A stretch of DNA of 64,000 bases. It comes from Dimorphilus gyrociliatus (Eukaryota > Annelida > Polychaeta > Dinophilidae). The position numbers were made by a program, and so were the translations under genes. Positions 1-15,008 of the stretch are shown piece after piece. Under the pieces are notes generated by a model. The model did not search any database. It saw nothing but the letters and a program-made list of their open reading frames with translations, and was not told the DNA's origin. The first letter of the stretch is position 1. Each line of letters starts with the position of its first letter. The DNA lies in NCBI GenBank assembly GCA_904063045.1, contig CAJFCJ010000001.1, positions 1,743,501-1,807,500 on the forward strand, written 5' to 3'.

Positions 1-126
1 TGGGCAAACAACAACGAGGCATTGGAATATCCCGGATTTTATACTTATATACCTGTTGGTGTGGCTTCATCTATGATAAATAAAGCCTATAGGAAAATTT
101 GTCCAAATTCTGAGAATTCTCAATGA
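1..126 (+). CDS. C-terminal exon of an unidentified gene (partial)
   Basis: An open frame runs from the first base to a TGA at 124-126 and gives 41 residues. It begins WANNNEALEYPG, contains YIPVGVASSMINKAYRK and ends near PNSENSQ. The 5' part lies outside the window, and nothing in these residues identifies a family. The gene is convergent with ALG1, whose stop codon lies about 195 bp downstream on the other strand. It could also be a chance open frame at the window edge, but codon use looks coding. Confidence 0.45.
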   Translation, partial: WANNNEALEYPGFYTYIPVGVASSMINKAYRKICPNSENSQ

Positions 127-321
127 TAAAAAACAGTTTTTTCTATTGCTTTATACAAATTTTTTTAATACCGCTTTGATTGTTGATCTTTTGCGAATCT
201 GTTTCATAAAATTGCTGAGTTAACGCATAAACGCATCGAAAATATAAATCTAATCGATGAAAATATAAATATTATGTATACTATTTATGTATAATAACTA
301 TTTGACTTGCATAGTATTTAT

Positions 322-1990
322 TTACTGGTCATTAGAGAATATTGGCAATGCATTAGAATTCCAGTTGGATTGCCATTTAGGGTAATTTTTTAGGTTTTCT
401 CTAAATTTGTTCAGTTTATTACATTTGCTAGGAAACCCTTCTAAGATCATCTGTTTATGAAAAAATTTAATTAGAATGATCGAAGGAATTGCAGAGTATT
501 CAAAGAATGAACCTTAATTTGTTTAGCAAGCTCTTGATCAGTATCGAAAAGTAATCCGTTCGTATTCTCATGCACAAGTTCACCGATACAGTCGTATTTG
601 ACAGCTAAAACTGGAACTTCGCACCCAAACATATCTAGAACTTTCATGGGTAAATCAAGATTGCTTGATGACATGTGTAAGCATATTCCTAGATCAGCTG
701 AACCTATTAAAATTGGATAATCCTCCGGTTCTAACCAAGGAAATGACCATTGAACATTTTTAAATGGAAATTCTTTAATCAACTTTTTATATTTCTCTTT
801 TTCAGGACCTTTACCAGTAACAACGCAAAACGCTTTAGGAAGGTTGCAATCTTTGTCGTATTCTAAAAGCAGATAGCATTACATGTTTTTAATGATAATT
901 TATAGTCGACTCTTTGAATATTACCTTTCATAGCGTCAAATAATAATGAAAAATCTTCATCTGGAGTCCAACTGGTACTGCTAACAATTAATACAGGCCT
1001 ATCAGATTTCAATTCCACAATTCCTTCCTCATTAATCTTTGTAAATTTACTTTCATCCTTTCCTTCACTTAGATCAGTATACTTTAAGAAGACTTTATGC
1101 CAATCTTCAAGATTTGCTTTTCCAAAATTATCGAATGGCTTATCATAAAGAACTGTTGATCTTTTAAGTAGAAAAAAATATAAAATGTAATAGAATTGAA
1201 TATATAGAAAAATAAAAAAAAATCAACTTTATTCCCCATTTGTCGTTTAGAAATGTTTGCATTGCTTTTGTAACACAAATATTTCCATCCGAATATCTTC
1301 CTAAGATTTCTTCGTATTTCTTAGAGAATCTTACGAGAGGATGACGTTTGGACATATTTAATGCCATTATACTATAACCAAAATTATGCCAATCGATTAT
1401 TAGCTTTGTATTTTGTAGTTTGCATACTATTAAGCAAATTACTAAAGATGGTATGCATGGCGGATTTTGCATAAGCAAATGGGATGCTTTTTGTGAATGT
1501 AAGAGTGTGATGAAAAGTGTAATTGATTGCCAAACGACTTTCATAATGTAAGTAACTAGCCTTGGGAATTCTGTAAATATCTTGTTAGAAACTGATTAAT
1601 TGTAAAATATTAATAATGATAGACATACTATTAAAGAATTTTGGAACTGATAATAGCTTCTTAACTTGAATATTTGAATTATCACGTATCAAAGGGTGAA
1701 CATTCGAGCCTAGTTTGTCAATAGAATTAATATCCACAAATGAATATTATATTGAAGAATAATTTCCTCGAACCTTTGTAGCCAATTAAATCAACAGAAA
1801 ATTCATTTCGTGAAAGAGATATAGCATGATATTGAGTTCTTGGACTTCTTCCAATATCCCCTAGTACAACAACTCCAATTCTTTTATTCCCGGGATTGAA
1901 CCGTTTGCCAAATATCCAACCAATTTCAATGAAGATAAGAAAAAAAACAAGCCACGCAACTGTTTCAAACCAAACTGTTTCATTTGACAT
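322..1990 (-). CDS. ALG1: Chitobiosyldiphosphodolichol beta-mannosyltransferase
   Basis: ALG1 adds the first mannose from GDP-mannose to dolichol-PP-GlcNAc2 on the cytosolic face of the ER (family knowledge). The first exon (M at 1990) carries an N-terminal membrane anchor and the family motif VVVLGDIGRSPRTQYHA. Middle exons give IDWHNFGYSIMALN and the block VLIVSSTSWTPDEDFSLL. A later exon gives VVTGKGPEK, FPWLEPEDYPILIGSADLG and SSNLDLPMKVLDMFGC, matching the donor-binding C-terminal half of GT33 enzymes. The last exon (322-450) follows a clean acceptor and reads GFPSKCNKLNKFRENL before a TAA. At least six exons have introns of about 50-70 nt. I saw no break, so the gene appears complete. 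It converges on the partial gene at the window edge. Confidence 0.94.
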
Positions 1991-2672
1991 ATTTAATCAA
2001 ACAATTCAGAGATGTCCTTCAAGTATAAGCAGTCGCAAAAAATTTAAAAGAACGTTATTCAATCATTACCAAAAACCAGATGCGGTTGAGCGATAATATG
2101 CAAATTAAACAGCAGATTGCTTACACGAACTCAGTATACTCAGTAAACTTTTGGAGTTTTTAAACATGTTTGTTTATTTTTTTAGCTGTTGCATATTCAT
2201 CAGTACATGAATAAATTTAATAAGAGCAAAATATTCATATTATACAAATAATAAATAAATGCATATATTTCATTAAATATTAATGCTGTTGGTAGATAAT
2301 GAAAAAACATAAGCAATTAGATATAATAATTTGGCATAAAATAATAATTTAGTACAGAAACAACTTATAGTTATTTTTCAAAGTTTTTACACCGCACATA
2401 AAAAAAAGACATGTTAAATATCAAGTAAAACATTTATATTTATCTCCAGTAGTATTCTTTATAACATCTCACAAAATTTTAAGAAAGTCATAAACATTAA
2501 ATTGACTAGTTTACAATATAGAACAAAAGGTGAAAACGAATAAAGCAAGCACCAGTAGTATTATTTTTCTTTCTTTTGTTGACAATTTTCATTTACAAAC
2601 AAGTTTTACATTGAATATATAAAACCCTTTGAACTGATTTTATAAGCACGATTTAAGAAATAATTATATGAA
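1991..2672. other. Intergenic, ALG1 start to PHF21-like stop
   Basis: AT-rich sequence with no coding signal that I trust. It should contain the ALG1 promoter and the 3' UTR of the next minus-strand gene. A short plus-strand open frame at 1896-2096 overlaps ALG1 exon 1 and is a shadow. Confidence 0.6.
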
Positions 2673-3260
2673 TCATAAAGTGGGTAGAATTTTTCTCAAG
2701 GTTTGTAACTGCTCGAATTCACTTATTTTTATTCTCTGCATTTCATTTATATCTTCTAAATCGTTAGCCTTTTTTCTTAATTCGCTACTTTTACGTTTCA
2801 AGTTCTCTAGGCGAGTACCCTCTCGAGCTATATTTTTGCATAATTGTGACTTTTCTTCCTCTAAATTCTTTACCCTTGAGTTTAAAGCATAATAAAACGT
2901 TGAGGATTTTGGTCGAGGCATACTAAATAGAGGGTTAGCTGTACTGCGCCGTGATCTTCTTGTTTTCATTTCAACAGCTTCAGCTGTGGGAACTAAATTC
3001 AAGGCTCTGAGCCAGTCAATCTTTGTACTCTCTTCTAGGGAGTTGAAATCATCTTTGGACATATAGATGCTATTTTGATCTCCATTGTGATTCCTACGAC
3101 TCTTTCTTATCTTCTTTGCTGATGATAGGTCAACGCTTGTACATTTTTCATCCAACATTATTTTTGTAAAATTAGTTGATGACGAGTCGTTTGGGTGTGT
3201 TGAGGTGAATATCCAGACAGGAGGAGAATGAGAACGAGGTACCAATGGAGATTTCCTAGG
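2673..3260 (-). CDS. PHF21-like coiled-coil protein without PHD finger, last exon
   Basis: One long exon follows a TTATTAG acceptor at 3261 and ends at TGA 2673-2675, giving about 195 residues. In the middle, KIDWLRALNLVP followed by KTRRSRRSTANPLFS resembles the segment of PHF21A/BHC80 that ends in a basic RRTTANPVYS-type motif just before its PHD region. The C-terminal 75 residues form a heptad-rich coiled coil (RVKNLEEEKSQL to FEQLQTLRKIL), also a PHF21 feature. The cysteine/histidine pattern of a PHD finger is absent. PHF21A belongs to the LSD1-CoREST repressor complex, but that role is only inferred here. No ATG starts this exon; 5' exons must lie upstream or translation starts at an internal Met (MLDEK). 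I could not place a 5' exon. Identity is moderate at best. Confidence 0.5.
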   Translation of the reverse strand, partial: PRKSPLVPRSHSPPVWIFTSTHPNDSSSTNFTKIMLDEKCTSVDLSSAKKIRKSRRNHNGDQNSIYMSKDDFNSLEESTKIDWLRALNLVPTAEAVEMKTRRSRRSTANPLFSMPRPKSSTFYYALNSRVKNLEEEKSQLCKNIAREGTRLENLKRKSSELRKKANDLEDINEMQRIKISEFEQLQTLRKILPTL

Positions 3261-4563
3261 CTAATAAATTCAATTGTTAGACTTATCGTTGAATAATTTA
3301 ATCGATAAAACATAACGAATTATTGACAAAAGAAAGAGCATCGATCTATAACTATGTTTAAAAGTAAACTATAATCACAATTAGTGAACAATTATACCTA
3401 GTAATAGAATGTTCATTTTATATCGAATTCTAAGGTGAGAAGTTCAACGAAAAAAATTGTTGGAAATTTAAAAAATTAAAACCTAACTTTAATCTAAACG
3501 AAAGAAAAAATATAAATATTGCCTAACATTGTTTAAGGAGCTCCGTAATTTCATACTTTATGAGAAGATGCCTAGAGGGGAAACAACTACATTATCGCTC
3601 ATACTTCGCCCAATAACCAGAATAAGATTTTTATCATAAGAAATATATGCATGAAAGTTTTAAAAAGAATATTAAATGGACTTTACATATAAATTAAAGT
3701 ATATAGATTAATGATTTAGGGTGTTTAAGCAAAAATTTACTTACCATTCTATAAAGCTAAGAGAGATTCAGGAAATGATAGCTTTACTTAATTATTTTAT
3801 AAATTTGAGAGATATTTACATGGCTGCTCCAACAATTTTATTAAAGCTTATAAAATCATATTAATCCTCTTAGATCGACAATCGAATTGATTAATTTAAG
3901 TTTTCCGATAAAAAATTATGTGTTTACAATACATTAATAAAAAAAAGGTAAAATAAAAACTTAAACATTTTAATTTTGCTCTTCACTTTTTCAAGATTTT
4001 ATTTACTTAATAAATCAAAATCTACATAGATTTTGTTATTTATAGTATTTAATTAGAAAAACAATATATTTTTTATTCCCCAAAATAGCTAATATTTGAT
4101 AAAAGGTGGACAACTAAAAACTCATAATATTAATAATATTGTACATAACTTGAAAAGGTTTATTAATTTATCATAAACTTTGATATTTTCTATATTATAT
4201 ATAACGATAAACTTTTAAACCTACATTTGTTATGTTAAATCTTAAGTTAAATAGATTTGTCGATAATAAAATCTTCATATAGAAACATTGTTTATGAAGA
4301 TAGATTATACTTTTTTTTAAATAAACTATACTAACTCTTACTTTTAGGTATTTAAATTTCGAGTAAGTAGAACAAGCACTTGTAACTACTTTTTTAGTTA
4401 CCTCTTATTATTCTTTTTAGTCTATTATCGAAGGTAATAGAATATATTATATGTAGTGAGTTCTTAACTTAGTCGTAACAGCGTATTATAGTACGCCTAA
4501 ATTTGAGCTCTATCTTTTAACAACAGCGTATTTTAGTAGTACCCAGCATCGGTACGAGACAAT
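3261..4563. other. Long AT-rich interval between the PHF21-like gene and MAGOH
   Basis: About 1.3 kb between divergent genes, one of the emptier stretches here. It may hide small 5' exons of the PHF21-like gene, but I cannot support any. Two near-copies of a 16-17 nt motif (AACAGCGTATT then A/T then TAGTA) lie at 4477 and 4522, 45 bp apart and just upstream of MAGOH. Confidence 0.5.
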
Positions 4564-5240
4564 ATGGCGACCAGGCAAGACGAGGGAGAATTTTATTTAC
4601 GTTATTATACTGGACATAAGGGTAAATTTGGTCATGAGTTTCTGGAATTTGAATTTAGACCAGATGGTGAGTGTAAATTTTCTAGATAAATTTCGTAAAA
4701 AGCTAGTATTAGTAGTGTTTGAAATATAACAATGGAACGTAGTAGTAACGATAACCGGCTTTACAGGCAAGCTTCGATACGCGAATAATTCCAACTATAA
4801 GAATGATACAATGATCAGAAAGGAGGTAAGATCCGTTTACTTGAATAAAAATACTTCTACTATATGGTCTCTTTTTATTTTAATTTTAAAGGCTTACGTT
4901 GGAAAAGCCGTTATGAATGAGTTGCGTAGGATAGTTGAAGATTCTGACATCATGCAAGATGATGACAATCTGTGGCCTACCCCCGATCGAGTTGGTCGAC
5001 AGGTAAATTATACAACTTACAGCTTATATTTATCATAATGGAGTGTTTTTTAAAAAGGAATTAGAAATAGTTAATGGAAATGATCATATATCCTTCACAA
5101 CCTCAAAGATTGGATCCCTCTTGGATGTTACACAAAGTAAAGATGCTGAAGGTCTTCGTAATTTTTACTATCTTGTTCAGGATATTAAATGCTTAGTGTT
5201 TTCGCTCATAGGTTTACATTTTAAGATTAAGCCTATTTAA
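4564..5240 (+). CDS. MAGOH: Mago nashi, exon junction complex core
   Basis: MAGOH binds Y14/RBM8A and locks eIF4A3 on spliced mRNA; it acts in mRNA localisation and nonsense-mediated decay (family knowledge). Four exons (4564-4666, 4767-4825, about 4892-5001, about 5058-5240) join in frame to about 150 residues. Conserved blocks are [54 protein letters not shown] and the invariant tail [15 protein letters not shown] before TAA. Length and sequence are almost invariant across animals, so identification is secure. Introns are 100, 66 and about 56 nt. The gene is divergent from the PHF21-like gene and is followed by the degraded duplication. Confidence 0.98.
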
Positions 5241-5400
5241 ATTCTATTCATGCATTTAGTTGAGGTTTTTTTCTAACTTTCCGTACACAAAGTTTTCGAA
5301 CATTTAATGTGGGTTATGTTCTATTTTTTTTAGTTCATTTGATGTAATACTTAGAAAATAAAAGTCATCTTACAAACTCCTATAAACACAGTGTAGGTTA

Positions 5401-5540
5401 AAATCTATGATTTCGTAGTAAAATTGAGCCTCTATTACTAACTTGTACAATTCGCTATACTGTTTCTTAAGAAGTACTGTTGGATCTTCCTCTTCTAACC
5501 AACGCACATGTACAGGAGCGATAACTATTATAATAAACTT
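5401..5540 (-). pseudogene. Degraded copy of the ABC transporter C-terminal coding end
   Basis: The stretch from ATCTATGATTTCGTAGTAAA onward follows 7190-7330, the last 45 codons of the intact ABCC gene, with many substitutions. It keeps recognisable pieces such as CTTAAGAAG and the CCTCTTCTAA run. There is no long reading frame, and the rest of the ABCC copy is missing. It sits on the same strand as the parent and directly abuts a USB1 remnant, implying a deletion between them. Confidence 0.75.
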
Positions 5541-5544
5541 TCGA

Positions 5545-5812
5545 AATAGTTTTGGAAAATTCTTTTAAATTGTGTCTGCACTAAACAAAGGATACCCAAT
5601 TCCCTGTAACACGTGAGACGAAACAATGTCTCAGAGTGTTCTGAATTCTCTTTGTACAACCTGAAAGATCTAGTTTTGCCATAAAACCTCCGGGTAGTTC
5701 CAATAGAACCACTTCGCTCTGATATTTCGTCATTGGAAAATCTTCATCAATTCATGAAGAGTCATAACTAATTCATTTTTGAGAACATGGAAACGACATA
5801 TCTATTCATTTT
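5545..5812 (-). pseudogene. Degraded copy of the USB1 5' coding half
   Basis: This region follows 12985-13250 (start and N-terminal third of USB1) with scattered substitutions and small indels. Shared landmarks include CCAATTCCCtGtaACacGTG, GGTAGTTCCAAT, CATCAATTCATGAAGAGTCATAA and the block GACATATCTATT at the former start codon. The frame is broken and the catalytic HxS motifs are not present. It lies between an ABCC remnant and a YJU2 paralogue, in the same order and orientation as the intact genes. Confidence 0.75.
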
Positions 5813-5982
5813 TAATCAAGAAAAGAAATCATAATGATGTTAATTTAAAAGAAAATCGTTTCTTAATTTCGTTATTTGTAAGCCATGTTTTACCGACCAT
5901 GAACCAGTCTAAAAAGTCAACAGGCAATGGAAACAGCGATTGTGGTAAAAACATAAAGCACTAAGAAGAAAGACTTAAAAAC

Positions 5983-6790
5983 ATGGCTGAGAGAAAAGTT
6001 CTAAATGTAAGTAGCATCTACTTGATAAAATTTGAAACGATTTACTTACATTCACAACTAATTGTAAATTTTCTTAGAAAAACTATCCTCCTGAGTTCGA
6101 TCCTTCGAAATTGCCCAGAGTAAGAAGAGAGCGAAATGCAGTCTTCGAAATCCGTATTATGGCACCCTTTAATATGAGGTTGATTATAATTTAAATAATA
6201 ACAATACCACTAATATTTCATGAGTTGAACAGGTGTAATAATTGCGGAGAATATATTTACAAGGGAAAGAAATTCAATTCCCGTAAAGAAGATGTACCTA
6301 ATGAACGCTATTTGGATTTATATATTTATCGGTTTTACATAAAATGTCCAAGATGTGTATCGGAAATTGCATTTAAGGTTAGTCTTCATACCATATCGAC
6401 AGAAAGATAGCAAACGATTATTGTTCACAGACAGATCCCGAAAATGCTGATTATAAGTTGGAAGCAGGAGCCACTAGAAATTTTGAAGCTCCTGAAACGG
6501 CTAAAAAGGAAGATGATGATAGGAACGCAGTGCAAGTCGTTGAAAACAGGACAAAAACTTCCCAAAAGGAAATAGAAGACTTAAACATCCTACTTTCAAA
6601 TATGGTAAAAAATAATAATCAAGTTAACTAATATACATTTAATGTTTTATAATTTTCTCAGGGAAATGAGGAATCCAAAAAGACAAATCTGCTTAGGAAT
6701 GAAAAAAATGCTTCTAACCTTATGAAGGGAGAAGATCTTAAAGTTCAAAAAACACACGATCAAACCGACACTGAAGAAGAAGGAAGATAG
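5983..6790 (+). CDS. Short YJU2/CCDC94 paralogue, open and spliceable
   Basis: Exons 5983-6006, 6078-6178, 6233-6377, 6431-6604 and 6662-6790 join in frame to 190 codons ending in TAG, all with GT-AG introns. The N-terminal part has the YJU2 hallmarks: [27 protein letters not shown] and the zinc-binding pairs [19 protein letters not shown] and KCPRC. YJU2 is a step-I splicing factor of the Prp19-associated group. Compared with the intact gene at 13416-14658, most of the acidic coiled-coil middle is deleted, yet the frame is restored in the tail. It is bit-for-bit identical to the parent over 6096-6471, introns included. It could be a functional short isoform-like paralogue or a pseudogene kept open by gene conversion. 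Flanking ABCC and USB1 copies are decayed. Confidence 0.7.
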
Positions 6791-7190
6791 TGAACATAAA
6801 ACAAATATAGATATATAGAAGTAAAGATTGAATCAGAAGGTCCTTATTTCTATCTTTAAACTCTTCAATTTCAGAGAAATATTTTATAATAGAAGGGTTA
6901 TGAAAGTGTCAGATAGAAAGCCAGCATTGCTTTTGTGCTTAATGCGAAACGTGCTTCAAGGGCAAAGTCGAAACTCAGTCTCACAATCCAGGTGTTCAAT
7001 GTTAAGAACGCTTAAAATAAACTCCAAGAACAGGTATATGGAAATTATCTTGAAGACCCTATAAGGTACAAAGCGACTCCCAATCAGCATTCGTTACGTT
7101 TAATTGTCCAGTGTAATCATGACAAATTCACTACATGCAAAATTTATTATGCTTTACTAGATTTGAAACTACAAAAAATTAAAATTAAAT
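6791..7190. other. Interval between YJU2 paralogue and ABC transporter stop
   Basis: The first part (about 6800-6870, with GAATCAGAAGGTCC) loosely resembles the 3' coding end of intact YJU2. The rest shows no recognisable gene; a 78-codon open frame at 6828-7064 has no features and is not supported. Confidence 0.5.
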
Positions 7191-12158
<4,968 letters not shown>

Positions 12159-12462
12159 AACTGAAGAGTTACCATAATCCACATCGATTACAACTCACAC
12201 TGAAGTGTTGCGCAAGAAAGAGACATCTCTGAGTGATATCTATATCTAGGCGACCATTTCCTGTTCCTTCCATTAGAGACGCCATCTATCGTGCTATTTA
12301 CACGATAGACCCCATATTAAAATTGATGAAGCATCAAATTGTGTTGTTCATTGGTGTTATCTTAACTTGAATTATCTCTTTTATTGATAACTTACAAAAA
12401 TTATAACAAGAAGAACAATAAACAAATAACAATATATCATAATCAATCATAATCTTTATGTA

Positions 12463-13212
12463 TTAAATATTTATCATAAAAGTTTTATTTCCTGTCGAAA
12501 AAAAAAGCTGATGTAATCTTTCGCGAATCAGAACCTCCTCAGAGTCGATTAGAGATTGTAAAGATTTTAATAATTTACTACTATTTACGTTTTCTTTTAG
12601 ATTACCCAGTGTCCAAGCAACGCTTACATGAAATTTTGGTTCTTCATAATATAATGGCAGTTGATACTCGGCTAATGTTTTATCAACTATATTCGTTGAT
12701 AATTGTAAAAATTCTTTATCATATTCCATCTCAAAAACAATAAAAGATCTTGTCTTCTCATCATTTACTAATATATCCAATTGTGAAGAAAAGCATTCTA
12801 CTGTTTCTATATCACGAAAGTTTTGTTCTAAATCATCACGAAATGATTCAATCAAATGATGTTGTAAAATAAAAGTTTTCGATAAGCTTAAATGAAAATC
12901 CTTAAATAATTTTAGATCAATATTTAATATTTGAGCCTCTGAAATGAACTTTTGAAAGAAGCCTTCTAAATGATCTAAATCAAATTTATAATAAACAAAA
13001 GATGCCCAATTCCCGGCAACGTGTGAAAAAGAACGAACACGTCCCTCATATTTGTTTGAGTGCTCCGTTGAATCATCTCTATCTAGGTTTGCAGCAAAAA
13101 CATCAGGTAGTTCCAATTTAGACACTTGTTTTGACTGTTTTACCGGTGGAATATCTTCATCACTCGATGAAGAATCATAATTAGTTCTTTTTTGAGCGTA
13201 TAGAGATGACAT
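12463..13212 (-). CDS. USB1: U6 snRNA phosphodiesterase
   Basis: USB1 is a 2H-family 3'-5' exonuclease that trims the U6 snRNA oligo-U tail and leaves a cyclic phosphate (family knowledge). The 249-residue protein is encoded in a single exon. The N-terminus is acidic and disordered (YDSSSSDEDIPP), followed by GRVRSFSHVAGNWASFVY. The two catalytic HxS tetrapeptides are HLSLS (His107) and HVSVA (His195), and the C-terminus has a TGNKTF-type strand as in human USB1. Length is close to the human 265 residues. It is intronless, unlike most neighbours. Its start lies 203 bp from the YJU2 start in opposite orientation, so the two probably share a bidirectional promoter. A decayed copy of its 5' end lies at 5545-5812. 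Confidence 0.93.
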   Translation of the reverse strand: MSSLYAQKRTNYDSSSSDEDIPPVKQSKQVSKLELPDVFAANLDRDDSTEHSNKYEGRVRSFSHVAGNWASFVYYKFDLDHLEGFFQKFISEAQILNIDLKLFKDFHLSLSKTFILQHHLIESFRDDLEQNFRDIETVECFSSQLDILVNDEKTRSFIVFEMEYDKEFLQLSTNIVDKTLAEYQLPLYYEEPKFHVSVAWTLGNLKENVNSSKLLKSLQSLIDSEEVLIRERLHQLFFSTGNKTFMINI

Positions 13213-13415
13213 ATCTATTTATTTACATATTTTTAGTAAGAAGGCAATTACCATGAAGTTATCTCAAAAGAAAAACGCACTCCTAATCGTTTCCTAATTT
13301 TGTGATCTGTAAACCATGCTTTATTGACCATGAACCAGTCTAAAAAGTCAACTGGTTATAGTAGCAGCGAAATCGTGGTACAAACGTAAAGCTGTGAGAA
13401 GAAAGGCTTAAAAAC
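13213..13415. promoter_or_regulatory. Probable bidirectional promoter USB1/YJU2
   Basis: The 203 bp between the divergent USB1 and YJU2 start codons must hold both 5' UTRs and promoters. The block ACCATGAACCAGTCTAAAAA at about 13328 is preserved in the decayed duplicate at about 5899, although flanking bases have changed. No TATA box stands out. Inferred from gene layout. Confidence 0.5.
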
Positions 13416-14658
13416 ATGACTGAGAGAAAAGTTCTAAATGTAAGTAGCATCTACTTGATAAAATTTGAAACGATTTACTTAAATTCATAACTAATTGTAA
13501 ATTTTAATAGAAATACTATCCTCCTGACTTCGATCCTTCGAAATTGCCCAGAGTAAGAAGAGAGCGAAATGCAGTCTTCGAAATCCGTATTATGGCACCC
13601 TTTAATATGAGGTTGATTATAATTTAAATAATAACAATACCACTAATATTTCATGAGTTGAACAGGTGTAATAATTGCGGAGAATATATTTACAAGGGAA
13701 AGAAATTCAATTCCCGTAAAGAAGATGTACCTAATGAACGCTATTTGGATTTATATATTTATCGGTTTTACATAAAATGTCCAAGATGTGTATCGGAAAT
13801 TGCATTTAAGGTTAGTCTTCATACCATATCGACAGAAAGATAGCAAACGATTATTGTTCACAGACAGATCCCGAAAATGCTGATTATAAGTTGGAAGCAG
13901 GAGCTACTAGAAATTTTGAAGCTCTCAGAACAGCTGAAATTCTAGCCAAAAAGGAAGAAGAAAAAATGAAAGAAGAGGAAGATAATAATCCAATGAAAGT
14001 TCTTGAAAATAGAACAAAAGCTTCACAAAAAGAAATGGAAAATTTAGAGGTTCTGGAAGAAATTAAGCAACAAAATTCAAGACATGCGAAAATGGATCAC
14101 GAAGATATTATTAATCTTCATCAAGCATACGGAGAGCAGCTCAAAAAGCTACAAGACGAAGAAGATGAAAAATTAATTCAGTAAGTTATTCCAAATTGTT
14201 CTTTAAATATTAAACTAACTTAATTTCCTCTAGATCACTATTCAAGAAAAAAGAGCCAATTATTAAACGCTTAAGTGATAATGACGACCAAGAAGAGATA
14301 TCTATTTCAAAGAAATTAAAACTAGGAAACAGCCCCAGTGATGTTCTACTTTCAAATACAGTAAATAATAATAATTAAGTCCAATTAAGACACATTTGAT
14401 GATTTAAAATTTTCTCAGGAAATAAAGAAACCGGAAAAGGCAACTCTGCTAAGCAACCGAAAAAATATTTCCAGCTTTATCAAGAGAAAGGATCCCAAAG
14501 CGGAGAAAAAACCAGTGAAACTAACTGTGAAGAAGGAAGACGGTGAAGATAGTAAAAAAATAGATACTATAGAACTAAAGAATGAATCAAAAGCCCCTGT
14601 TCCTGGGTGCTTATCGCTGTTAAGCGGATATTGTAACACATCGTCTGATTCAGAATAA
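13416..14658 (+). CDS. YJU2: Splicing factor YJU2 (CCDC94/CWC16)
   Basis: YJU2 joins the spliceosome at the first catalytic step and helps position the branch helix (family knowledge). Start MTERKVLN is followed by intron 1; exon 2 reads [19 protein letters not shown] and ends IMAPFNMR. Exon 3 has the zinc pairs CNNC and KCPRC. Exon 4 gives [20 protein letters not shown], the [18 protein letters not shown] block typical of the family and an acidic coiled coil. Two more exons give a Lys/Ser-rich disordered tail ending NTSSDSE before TAA at 14656. All conserved motifs of human CCDC94 are present in order. A shortened paralogue sits at 5983-6790. Confidence 0.95.
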
Positions 14659-15008
14659 CTGAATGTATAAAATGTATAAAAATATTGTTTTAATATCATT
14701 TCATATTAGAAGATTGCTTTTATTATCAAAGAAATATATTATTCCTGATGTCAATACTTGAATATTTCTCAAGTAATTCCCCAATCTTCCTATTTTAAAG
14801 AAAGGGAACACTCTTCAAGAAAGCAGCTCATGTCACAAAAATACAAAGAGTGAAATATTAATTATTCGTTCATTTAGGAAAAAATACAAGTGATATTGAC
14901 ATACATGATATTACTAATATATATTGTTCAAAGGTACGCATGCGCAGTTGCGAATATCTACAACTAATTTAGAGAGCAAGCATTGCTAAAGCTATTTAAT
15001 TCTCAGAA
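14659..15008. other. Interval between YJU2 and truncated TOP1, with a TOP1-like promoter element
   Basis: It is mostly AT-rich. At 14935-14950 it holds ACGCATGCGCAGTTG, followed by GAATATCT; the same block stands upstream of full TOP1 at 18259-18275. It probably acts as the promoter of the truncated copy. Confidence 0.55.
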
